From Anaerolineales bacterium (lineage in GTDB: Bacteria; Chloroflexota; Anaerolineae; Anaerolineales; Villigracilaceae), in the NCBI GenBank assembly GCA_020634895.1, contig JACKAV010000002.1, positions 372,001 through 436,000 on the forward strand: a stretch of 64,000 nucleotides of DNA, in the 5' to 3' direction. A model generated the notes under the pieces. The model searched no databases, had not been told where the DNA came from, and worked only from the letters and a program-made list of their open reading frames with translations. Of this stretch, positions 16,276 to 24,800 are shown one piece after another. Position numbers and translations under genes: made by a program. Every line of letters starts with the position of its first letter. Position 1 is the first letter of the stretch.

Positions 16276-16908
16276 TTACTGCTTGCGCGACTCCTTGATC
16301 ATGACGAGGCTACCCTTACCGCCGGGAACAGCACCGTTGATGGCGATGAGATTGCGTTCCGCATCGACCATGACAACCTTGATGTTCTGTGCTGTCACAC
16401 GATCCACGCCCATGTGACCAGCGCCGCGCGCACCTTTGTACACACGCCCCGGTGTCGTACCGGAACCGCGTGAACCAGGAGCACGATTGCGGTCGGAAGT
16501 ACCATGCGTCGCGTTCATACCATGGAAGTGATAGCGCTTCACACCGCCAGCAAAGCCTTTACCTTTGCTGATACCGATCACATCTACACGTTCACCAACG
16601 ACAAAAGCATCGCCGACAGTAACCTTGTCGCCGACCTTTAATCCATGATCTTTGGCGCGAAATTCACGAAGGAATCGCAGGGGGGGTATCTCATTGGCTT
16701 TCAAATGTCCAACCTGTCCCTGTGTGAGACGCTTGGGATTTGTTTCACCAAAACCCAGCTGCACCGCCGAATATCCTTCCTTTTCTGGCGAGCGAACCTG
16801 GGTAACAAAACAAGGCCCAGCCTCGATGAGTGTCACCGCGTAGGCAACACCTTGCTCATCGAAGATCTGGGTCATGCCGATCTTTCGACCTATCAGCCCT
16901 TTCAACAT
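16276..16908 (-). CDS. rplC: 50S ribosomal protein L3
   Basis: L3 reaches into the peptidyl-transferase centre. The 210-residue product starts MLKGLIGRKIGMTQIFDEQG and has FAGGVKRYHFHGMNATHGTS followed by RAPGSRGSGTTPGRVYKGAR. A TTG at 16914 is an alternative start two codons upstream; an AAGGAG box precedes both, four bases before the TTG and ten before the ATG. The ATG gives the family-typical N-terminus. The gene is preceded by an unusual 183-base gap with two hairpins. Confidence 0.97.
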   Translation of the reverse strand: MLKGLIGRKIGMTQIFDEQGVAYAVTLIEAGPCFVTQVRSPEKEGYSAVQLGFGETNPKRLTQGQVGHLKANEIPPLRFLREFRAKDHGLKVGDKVTVGDAFVVGERVDVIGISKGKGFAGGVKRYHFHGMNATHGTSDRNRAPGSRGSGTTPGRVYKGARGAGHMGVDRVTAQNIKVVMVDAERNLIAINGAVPGGKGSLVMIKESRKQ

Positions 16909-16989
16909 GCTCAATTTTCTCCTTTATAAGATATTGACGAGACTGCCAATCGGGGCAACGACCGCATCATCTCCGTGCGGCACAGTCAA

Positions 16990-17029
16990 TTGGATTGCGA
17001 GGCAGACCTTTAGTCTGCGCGCAATCCAA
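16990..17029. repeat. REP-like hairpin 1 in the rpsJ-rplC gap
   Basis: TTGGATTGCG (16990-16999) pairs with CGCAATCCAA (17020-17029), and inside it GCAGAC pairs with GTCTGC around a short loop. This two-part stem lies in transcribed sequence between two genes that are normally adjacent. No T-run follows on the transcribed strand. Confidence 0.75.
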
Positions 17030-17052
17030 CTCTTGCGCCGTCTCTAACATAT

Positions 17053-17081
17053 CGACATTCAGGTCAGTGACCTGAATGTCG
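17053..17081. repeat. Perfect 29-base palindrome in the rpsJ-rplC gap
   Basis: CGACATTCAGGTCA and TGACCTGAATGTCG are exact complements around a single central base. The palindrome begins 11 bases after the rpsJ stop on the transcribed strand. It could be an RNA hairpin, a small mobile palindrome or a protein-binding site. No second copy was seen in the window. Confidence 0.8.
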
Positions 17082-17091
17082 GGTTATTCAA

Positions 17092-17400
17092 CTAGATTTT
17101 GATCTCGATATCAACGCCTGCGGGCAGATTAAGCCGCATCAACATATCGATTGTCTTCGAATCGGGATCCAACACATCGATCAAACGGTTATGTGTGCGA
17201 ATCTCGAAGTGCTCATGGGAGTCCTTGTCGATGAAAGTAGAGCGCCGTATTGTATAGCGTTCTTTCTTACTTGGCAAGGGTACGGGACCAACAACATGGG
17301 CACCAGTGCGCTCAGCTGTTTCGACGATCCGCTTTGCGGATTGGTCGAGTACGCGATGATCATATGCCTTAAGGCGGATACGTATCTTTTGTTTAGCCAT
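17092..17400 (-). CDS. rpsJ: 30S ribosomal protein S10
   Basis: S10 acts in the ribosome and, in many bacteria, as NusE in antitermination. The 102-residue product begins MAKQKIRIRLKAYDHRVLDQ and has the signature RTHNRLIDVLDPDSKTIDML. It follows tuf by 12 bases, so it belongs to the str unit as much as to the S10 unit. Confidence 0.98.
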   Translation of the reverse strand: MAKQKIRIRLKAYDHRVLDQSAKRIVETAERTGAHVVGPVPLPSKKERYTIRRSTFIDKDSHEHFEIRTHNRLIDVLDPDSKTIDMLMRLNLPAGVDIEIKI

Positions 17401-17412
17401 TTCTCTTTTGCC

Positions 17413-18612
17413 TTATTCGATGATCTTGGTAACGACACCCGCACCAACGGTCAGACCGCCTTCACGGATGGCGAACTTCGAACCCTGCTCCAACGCCACC
17501 GGCACGATCAATTCCACCGTCAGGTTCACGTTGTCACCAGGCATCACCATTTCCACGCCTTCCGGAAGCGCGATATCCCCGGTCACATCCATCGTGCGGA
17601 TGTAGAACTGCGGGCGGTATCCGCTGAAGAACGCTTTGTGGCGTCCGCCTTCTTCCTTCTTCAGCACGTACACTTCCGCAAGGAATTTCTTGTGCGGGGT
17701 CACGGAACCGGGTTTCACCAACACCTGTCCGCGTTCCACATCGGTGCGCTCGATACCGCGCAGGAGGATTCCCGCGTTGTCGCCCGCTTCCGCTTCGTCC
17801 AGTTCCTTGTGGAACATTTCGACACCGGTAATCACGGATGAACGGGTCTCACGCAGACCGACGATCTCCACTGCGTCACCCTTCTTGGCAACACCGCGGT
17901 CCACACGTCCGGTCACTACGGTTCCGCGTCCCTTGATCGAGAACACGTCTTCGATCGCCATCATGAACGGTTTGTCCATTTCACGCTTCGGCTCGGGGAT
18001 GTATTCGTCGATCACGCGCAGAAGTTCGTGGATCGGGGCATATTCGGGGGCGTTCGGGTCGGTCGAGGCGCTGTCCAATGCCTGTTTGGCGGAGCCGCGC
18101 ACGATCGGGGTGGTGTCGCCGGGGAAGCCGTAGCTGCTGAGCAGTTCGCGCAGTTCCAGTTCCACCAGTTCCAGCAATTCGGGGTCGTCCATCATGTCGA
18201 CCTTGTTCAGGAAGACCACGATGGAGGGCACTTCCACCTGGCGAGCCAGGAGGACGTGTTCACGAGTCTGGGGCATCGGTCCATCCGGAGCCGCCACCAC
18301 CAGGATCGCGCCATCAACCTGCGCCGCACCGGTGATCATGTTCTTGATGTAGTCACGGTGTCCCGGCATGTCGACGTGGGCGTAGTGTCGCTTTTCCGTC
18401 TGGTATTCCACGTGCGCGATGTTGATCGTGATACCGCGTGCTTTTTCTTCCGGGGCGTTGTCGATCTGGTCGTAGGCTTTGAATTCTGCCTGCCCGGCCA
18501 TTCCGGCTACTTTTGTAATAGCCGCTGTCAGTGTCGTCTTCCCATGGTCGATGTGTCCCATCGTCCCCACGTTCAGATGCGGCTTGCTTCTGTCAAACTT
18601 TCCTTTCGCCAT
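17413..18612 (-). CDS. tuf: Elongation factor Tu
   Basis: EF-Tu delivers aminoacyl-tRNA to the ribosome as a GTP complex. The 399-residue product has the G motifs GHIDHGKTTL, DMPGHRDYIKN and NKVDMMDD, the switch I segment ARGITINIAHVEYQTEKRHY, and domains 2 and 3 ending LTVGAGVVTKIIE. Codon use is strongly GC-biased compared with neighbours, as expected for a highly expressed gene. Only one copy is in the window. It follows fusA by 28 bases. Confidence 0.99.
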   Translation of the reverse strand: MAKGKFDRSKPHLNVGTMGHIDHGKTTLTAAITKVAGMAGQAEFKAYDQIDNAPEEKARGITINIAHVEYQTEKRHYAHVDMPGHRDYIKNMITGAAQVDGAILVVAAPDGPMPQTREHVLLARQVEVPSIVVFLNKVDMMDDPELLELVELELRELLSSYGFPGDTTPIVRGSAKQALDSASTDPNAPEYAPIHELLRVIDEYIPEPKREMDKPFMMAIEDVFSIKGRGTVVTGRVDRGVAKKGDAVEIVGLRETRSSVITGVEMFHKELDEAEAGDNAGILLRGIERTDVERGQVLVKPGSVTPHKKFLAEVYVLKKEEGGRHKAFFSGYRPQFYIRTMDVTGDIALPEGVEMVMPGDNVNLTVELIVPVALEQGSKFAIREGGLTVGAGVVTKIIE

Positions 18613-18640
18613 TATGATACTCCTTGGATAATTAGAACCG

Positions 18641-20713
18641 TTACGATTTCAAAATTTCTTCAGCAACCGACTGCGCAACTGGCGCGTAGTGGTCGAATTC
18701 CATACTAAATACACCGCGTCCCTGAGTAGCGGAACGAAGCTGGGTTGCGTACCCAAACATTTCGCCCAAAGGAACCATGGCGCGGATAGCCTGAGCATTA
18801 CCAGGGCGAACATCCATACCCTGAATCAAACCGCGACGGCTATTGAGTTGTCCCATGACATCGCCAAGATATTCTTCAGGAACAACCACTTCCACCTTCA
18901 TCATAGGCTCGAGCAGAATAGCATTCCCCTTTTGCATACCTTCTTTGAAGCCTATCGAAGCAGCAAGCTTGAACGCCATTTCGCTGGAGTCAACTTCGTG
19001 GTACGAACCATCGAAGAGGGTGATCTTCAAATCCACAACCGGATACCCTGCGAGTACACCGCTTTCAGCGGCTTCGCGGAAACCTTTTTCCACAGGTCCG
19101 ATGTATTCCTTCGGGATTGAGCCACCGACAATCTTGTTTTCAAAGATAATGCCGCTGCCTCTTTCACCGGGCTCCATGGAAAACACGACGTGACCGTACT
19201 GACCTTTACCACCGGACTGCTTGGCGTATTTGTAATTGACTTCCTTCACCGGCTTGGTAATGGATTCGCGGTACGCCACACGAGGGTTACCGACATTCGC
19301 CTGCACCTTGAATTCGCGCAGGAGACGGTCAACGATAATATCAAGATGAAGTTCACCCATACCGCGAATCACGGTCTGACCGGTGTTTTCATCTGAATTG
19401 ACACGAAATGTGGGATCTTCTTCAGCAAGTTTGCGGAGCGCCTCACCCATTTTTTCCTGATCGCTGGTGCTTTTCGGCTCAATAGCGATGGAAATAACAG
19501 GTTCGGGGAACGAAATGCTTTCAAGGACAAGGGCTTTATTGTCACAGAGAGTATCGCCAGTGAAGCTTTCCTTGAAGCCAAGGACAGCGCCAATATCACC
19601 AGAGCGAATTTCCGTGATATCTTCACGACGATCTGCATGCATACGAAGCAAACGGCCGATGCGTTCTTTCTTACCCTTGGTGCTGTTTTGGATGGTTTGT
19701 CCCTGGCTCAACACACCAGAGTAAACGCGAATATAAGCAAGGCGACCAACATAAGGATCGGTAACGATCTTAAAGACAAGCGCACTCAGGGGAGCGTCAT
19801 CAACCGCCGGAATCTCAAATACATTTTCAGGATCATTGGGGTCGGTAGCTTTAATGGTAGCAATATCTGCCGGTGAGGGCAGATAATCCACAACCGCATC
19901 CAACATGGCTTGAACGCCCTTGTTCTTTAATGAAGAACCACAAAAAACGGGAGTAGCCTTGTTCGCGATAACACCTTTTCGAAGTGCGTTCTTGAGCTCA
20001 TCAACAGTAATATCCTGCGCTTCAAGGAACTTCATGGTGAGTTCATCGTCAAGTTCGGCGATCTTTTCGACCATCTTGGCGCGGGCTTCTTCAGAAGATG
20101 CTTTCAAATCGGCAGGAATTTCAACCGTCTTCGGTTCCTTGCCCATGTCATCTTCCCAAACAATGGCTGTCATGGAAAGAAGGTCTACCACACCTTTGAA
20201 AGTGGCTTCAAAGCCGATCGGAACCTGCATCGCAATCGGGTTGGCGCCGAGGCGGTCAATGATGGTTTCGATGGTGCGCTCATAGGAGGCACCTACGCGA
20301 TCCATCTTATTAACAAAACAAATGCGCGGAACTCCGTAGCGGTCAGCCTGACGCCAGACGGTTTCAGACTGGGGTTCCACGCCCTGAACTGCATCAAAAA
20401 CAACAACACCACCATCAAGAACACGAAGGGAGCGCTGGACTTCAGCAGTGAAATCGATGTGCCCGGGAGTGTCAATAATATTGACCTGATATCCCTTCCA
20501 CTCCGCAGAAACTGCTGCAGAAACAATGGTAATGCCACGCTCACGTTCCTGCTCCATCCAGTCGGTGACGGTATTTCCATCGTCGACAGAACCGATGCGG
20601 TGAGTTAAACCGGTATAGAACATGATCCGCTCGGTAGTTGTCGTCTTCCCGGCGTCAATGTGGGCAATAATGCCAATATTTCGATATTTTTCCAATGGAT
20701 GAACGCGTGCCAT
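18641..20713 (-). CDS. fusA: Elongation factor G
   Basis: EF-G drives translocation and, with RRF, ribosome recycling. The 690-residue product begins MARVHPLEKYRNIGIIAHID, followed by the P-loop AHIDAGKTTTTE, switch II DTPGHIDFTAEV and the G4 motif NKMDRVG. Domains II to V follow, with GMGELHLDIIVDRLLREFKV in domain III and the domain IV segment AKQSGGKGQYGHVVF. It is a normal-length EF-G without extra insertions. Confidence 0.98.
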   Translation of the reverse strand: MARVHPLEKYRNIGIIAHIDAGKTTTTERIMFYTGLTHRIGSVDDGNTVTDWMEQERERGITIVSAAVSAEWKGYQVNIIDTPGHIDFTAEVQRSLRVLDGGVVVFDAVQGVEPQSETVWRQADRYGVPRICFVNKMDRVGASYERTIETIIDRLGANPIAMQVPIGFEATFKGVVDLLSMTAIVWEDDMGKEPKTVEIPADLKASSEEARAKMVEKIAELDDELTMKFLEAQDITVDELKNALRKGVIANKATPVFCGSSLKNKGVQAMLDAVVDYLPSPADIATIKATDPNDPENVFEIPAVDDAPLSALVFKIVTDPYVGRLAYIRVYSGVLSQGQTIQNSTKGKKERIGRLLRMHADRREDITEIRSGDIGAVLGFKESFTGDTLCDNKALVLESISFPEPVISIAIEPKSTSDQEKMGEALRKLAEEDPTFRVNSDENTGQTVIRGMGELHLDIIVDRLLREFKVQANVGNPRVAYRESITKPVKEVNYKYAKQSGGKGQYGHVVFSMEPGERGSGIIFENKIVGGSIPKEYIGPVEKGFREAAESGVLAGYPVVDLKITLFDGSYHEVDSSEMAFKLAASIGFKEGMQKGNAILLEPMMKVEVVVPEEYLGDVMGQLNSRRGLIQGMDVRPGNAQAIRAMVPLGEMFGYATQLRSATQGRGVFSMEFDHYAPVAQSVAEEILKS

Positions 20714-20749
20714 TACTATCTGTTACCTATTCTTTTCTAAAGATAATAG

Positions 20750-21217
20750 TTAAATTCGATAATGGGAGAAAGCGCGATTGGCTTCTGCCATTTTGTGAGT
20801 TTCGTCACGTTTACGAATCGAAGCGCCGGTTTCATTTGCTGCGTCGATCAATTCCGAAGCGAGCTTGTCGGAGAATGATTTGCCCGAACGATCGCGCGCC
20901 GCGCCAAGAATCCAACGGATTGCGAGGGTTGTGCGTCGCTCATTTGAAACTTCCATCGGCACCTGGTAAGTCGCACCACCCACACGTCGCGGGCGGACTT
21001 CCATAACAGGTCCAACATTTTTCAGAGCGGTGTCGAAGACTTCCATGGGATCCTTCTCAGTTCGCTCTTTGATCATATCCATCGCATCATAAACAAGACC
21101 AGTGGCAACGCTTTTCTTGCCACTCTTCAACACATGCTGAATTACGATCTGAATATTGACGCTATTAAAGCGGATGTCGGGAAGAAGTTCCCGCTGTTCG
21201 GGTTTTGCTCTACGCAT
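20750..21217 (-). CDS. rpsG: 30S ribosomal protein S7
   Basis: S7 nucleates the 30S head and contacts the E site; in E. coli it is the str-operon repressor. The 155-residue product begins MRRAKPEQRELLPDIRFNSV and has the signature VVRGRR-like segments VMEVRPRRVGGATYQVPMEV and RWILGAARDRSGKSFSDKLA. It lies between rpsL (20-base gap) and fusA (36-base gap). Confidence 0.98.
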   Translation of the reverse strand: MRRAKPEQRELLPDIRFNSVNIQIVIQHVLKSGKKSVATGLVYDAMDMIKERTEKDPMEVFDTALKNVGPVMEVRPRRVGGATYQVPMEVSNERRTTLAIRWILGAARDRSGKSFSDKLASELIDAANETGASIRKRDETHKMAEANRAFSHYRI

Positions 21218-21237
21218 GCTTAATTACTCCATCAAAA

Positions 21238-21654
21238 TTACTTGGGACGCTTCGCGCCGTACTTGGAACGGGCCTGCTTGCGGTTTGCCACACCAGTCGT
21301 ATCGAGGGTGCCGCGCACAATGTGATAACGCACACCAGGCAGGTCTTTCACACGTCCACCGCGGACCAACACAACGGAGTGCTCCTGCAACTGATGACCT
21401 TCGCCCGGAATATAGGCGGTAACCTCGATACCATTGCTCAAACGAACACGAGCGATCTTGCGAAGCGCAGAATTCGGCTTCTTGGGGGTCATGGTACGAA
21501 CCACGGTACAAACACCGCGCTTCTGAGGAGCACCCTTATCCTGACGGAACCGGCGCTGCTTGTAGCTGTTCAATGTGAACTGCAGTGCAGGCGCCTTGCT
21601 TTTTGCTTTCTTATCTTTGCGGCCCTTGCGGACCATTTGATTTACTGTCGGCAC
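21238..21654 (-). CDS. rpsL: 30S ribosomal protein S12
   Basis: S12 monitors codon-anticodon pairing in the decoding centre. The 138-residue product contains MTPKKPNSALRKIARVRLSN and GRVKDLPGVRYHIVRGTLDT; the lysines changed in classical streptomycin-resistant mutants are present, so the sequence is of the sensitive type. It starts at a GTG (21654) eight bases after a GGAGG box. A leader of about 150 bases with two hairpins precedes it. Confidence 0.98.
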   Translation of the reverse strand: MPTVNQMVRKGRKDKKAKSKAPALQFTLNSYKQRRFRQDKGAPQKRGVCTVVRTMTPKKPNSALRKIARVRLSNGIEVTAYIPGEGHQLQEHSVVLVRGGRVKDLPGVRYHIVRGTLDTTGVANRKQARSKYGAKRPK

Positions 21655-21705
21655 GATCAGCCTCCGATTACAAATTCTTCAAGTTTACAAGTGTTTATTC
21701 GCAAG

Positions 21706-21743
21706 AAATGAGACCATCAACACGTTCCCTGATGGCCTCATTT
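21706..21743 (-). promoter_or_regulatory. 14-bp hairpin in the rpsL leader
   Basis: On the transcribed strand AAATGAGGCCATCA pairs with TGATGGTCTCATTT (one G-U pair) around a 10-base loop. It lies about 50 bases before the rpsL start and 60 bases after the predicted transcription start. It is a candidate binding site for an autoregulating ribosomal protein or an attenuation element of the str operon. Confidence 0.65.
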
Positions 21744-21762
21744 GTAGCTGCCAATTTTTTTC

Positions 21763-21793
21763 GGAGCGGGAATGGGAAATGCCGCTCCTTTTT
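21763..21793. terminator. GC hairpin with plus-strand T-run in the rpoB-rpsL gap
   Basis: GGAGCGG (21763-21769) pairs with CCGCTCC (21782-21788) and is followed by TTTTT on the plus strand. In the minus direction, in which all genes here run, it would be a second stem in the rpsL leader and lacks a T-run. It could stop antisense transcription entering rpoB's 3' end from the str side. Confidence 0.5.
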
Positions 21794-21810
21794 CTTGACA
21801 AAGGCATGAC

Positions 21811-21839
21811 ATTTTATCATGCCATATTAATCACGTCAA
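21811..21839 (-). promoter_or_regulatory. Promoter of the str operon
   Basis: Minus strand: TTGACG (21834-21839), a 17-base spacer, and TAAAAT (21811-21816). It starts seven bases after the rpoB stop codon, so rpsL-rpsG-fusA-tuf has its own strong sigma-70 promoter although rpoB lies just upstream. The predicted start is near 21804. Confidence 0.85.
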
Positions 21840-21845
21840 TAGAAT

Positions 21846-24800
21846 TTACTGCTTTTTTCTGGATTGACCTTCTCCCAGACTCAGCAGTCCAGTGTCATGC
21901 TTCGGTGGATGAGTCTTCTCTTCATCCTTGCCGAATTTCACAACATCGCCATTCTCATTGATCGCTTCCACGGCAAGCCCCAATGATTGGAGCTCTTTCA
22001 CCAAAACACGGAAGGAGGCAGGGATGCTCGGCTCCTCGATGGGCTCACCCTTCACGATGGCTTCATAAGTATTCACGCGACCCTGAACATCGTCAGACTT
22101 AACAGTGAGCATTTCCTGAAGTGTATGGGCTGCGCCGTAAGCTTCAAGCGCCCACACTTCCATTTCGCCGAAGCGTTGTCCGCCGAATTGAGCCTTACCG
22201 CCGAGTGGTTGCTGAGTCACCAAACTATAAGGACCAGTCGAACGTGCGTGGACCTTATCTTCGACCAAGTGGTGCAACTTTAGGATGGTCATCACACCAA
22301 CGGTGACAGGCTGGTCATAGGGAAGACCTGTCTTGCCGTCACGCAGGGTCTGTTTGCCAAGGATCGGCAGCGGCATACTCTTTTCCTTCGCCAGTTCCTG
22401 AGCGGTTTCATACACTTTGTCTTCGGCAACACGGCGGGTAATGCCATTGACTTCCAGCCACAGACGCAAGCACGCAGTGATTGCCAAGTCGTCAAGCTTG
22501 GGATCATGAACGGCAATTTCGCGATCTTCCAGCAAAATCTCGTCAGGGTCGGAATAACCCTTTTCGCGCAACCATTCACGAGCAGTGGCGCGATGCGCGT
22601 ACGCAGGGTCGTTCAAACTGTAGACATCGTACCGGCGCTTGTCCAGCCAATCTTCCAGATAGAGGCGGCGAACTTCGTCGTCATCTTCGATGCTTTCCGG
22701 ATCGTAATCCTGTTCCTTGATCCACTCCCAGGCACGGACGCCTGCTTCTTTCCAAGCCTGATCTAAAATCCAAGCACGAGCGAGTTCTGCCTCGATCTGT
22801 TCCTCACTGGCGCCATCGAACACAGGCGTAACGGCTCGATAACCGAGACGCTTGGCAGCCCACCCCAAGTGGACTTCAAGAACCTGACCAATATTCATAC
22901 GTCCAGGCACACCCAGCGGGTTGAGAATAATGTCAACGGGCACACCGTTTTCGAGGAACGGCATATCTTCCACAGGTACAACCTTGGAAACCACGCCTTT
23001 GTTTCCGTGACGTCCCGCCATCTTATCGCCAGCAGTGATCTTGCGGCGCTGCGCGACAGAAACGCGAACCATCATATCCACGCCAGCAGCGAGATCAGAA
23101 TTCTCTTCGCGGGTGAAGACCTTCACATCCACAACCTTACCGCGTTCACCGTGAGGCATACGCAAGGAAGTGTCCTTCACATCACGAGACTTTTCACCGA
23201 AGATGGCACGAAGCAAACGTTCTTCAGGTGTAAGTTCCTTTTCACCTTTGGGCGTGATCTTGCCAACGAGAATGTCGTTTGGACCAACCTCAGCACCAAT
23301 ACGAATGATGCCGTTCTCGTCCAGATCTTTGATCGCATCATCACCAACGTTGGGAATATCGCGGGTAATTTCTTCCGGTCCCAGCTTGGTATCGCGAGCT
23401 TCAACTTCATACTTCTCGATATGGACTGAAGTAAAGCGATCCTCCTGAACCAGTCGTTCGGAAAGCAGGATGGCATCTTCAAAGTTGCCACCTTCCCATG
23501 AAAGGAAAGCAATAACCACATTCTGTCCCAAAGCAAGCTGACCGTTATCGGTTGAAGACGAGTCCGCGATGATGTCGCCAGCTTTGATTAACTGTCCCTT
23601 CACAACGGATGGGCGCTGATCGATACAAGTGCTCTGGTTGGAGCGCTGGTATTTACGGAGCTGGTAAACACGATTTCCAGAGCGCTTCTCTTTGACCGTG
23701 ATGCTCGAACCGGTCACAGAGACGACTTCACCGTCCGCCTCAGCCACGACGACCTGGCCTGAGTCGAGCGCTGCGTGCCTTTCCATACCCGTTGAAACGA
23801 GTGGAATTTCAGGACGCACAAGCGGAACCGCCTGCGCCATCATGTTTGAACCCATGAGCGCGCGGTTCGCATCATCATGTTCAAGGAACGGAATCAAAGC
23901 CGCGCTGATGCCGACCACCTGATGCGGTGCAACATCCATGAAATCCAAGCTGTCAGGACTCGAGAACAAGAAGCCGGAGTGATAACGGCAGGAGATACGC
24001 TCGCGGGCAAATTCTTTCTTCTCGGTCAACGCGGCGTTCGCCTGAGCGATCGTGTATTTATCTTCGGCATCTGCAGAGAGATAAGTAATATCGTCCGAGA
24101 CGAAGGGGATAATGCTTATCTCGCCATCGATTCTTCCAAGCCTTTTGGCAACCTTGGAGTCGATCTCGGTTCCGGATTTGAAGAGAAGTTCTTCAGATTT
24201 CGGATCGTAAATATCTTCGCGAAGGGTACGACCTTCCAGTAATTCACTATCAGAAGGAAGCGACTTGTACACCTTACGATACGGCGTTTCGATGAAGCCA
24301 TACTCATTCACTCGAGCAAAGGATGCCAAACGACCGATTAAACCGATGTTTGGACCTTCAGGTGTTTCAATCGGGCAAATACGACCATAGTGTGAGTGGT
24401 GGACATCGCGGACATCAAAGCCGGCTCGCTCACGGCGCAGACCACCAGGACCAAGCGCAGACAACGTGCGCTTGTGACGAAGTTCAGCCAACGGGTTGGT
24501 CTGATCCATGAACTGGGAAAGCTGCGATGAACCAAAGAACTCACGCAAAGCAGCCACAACCGGGCGGATGTTGACCAATGTCACTGGCGAGAGTTGTTCC
24601 TGATCACGAATGGACATGCGCTCTTTGATCACGCGCTCCATACGGCGCAGACCGATGCGCAATTTATTCTGGATCAACTCACCCACCGTCTTAACACGGC
24701 GATTACCGAGGTGATCGATATCGTCCGAACGCTCAGATCCATTATTGATCTGGATCATACGGCGAAGCAAACGTAAAATATCGCTCTTCGTGACAGTGCG

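Noticed and set aside
21763..21793. An intrinsic terminator of rpoB.
   Set aside because: The T-run is on the plus strand; on the transcribed minus strand the stem is followed by G and A residues, and the str promoter lies before it.
21685..21807. A 40-codon frame in the rpsL leader that could be a leader peptide.
   Set aside because: Its ATG lies only three bases after the -10 box, upstream of the likely transcription start; it has no RBS and no run of one amino acid.
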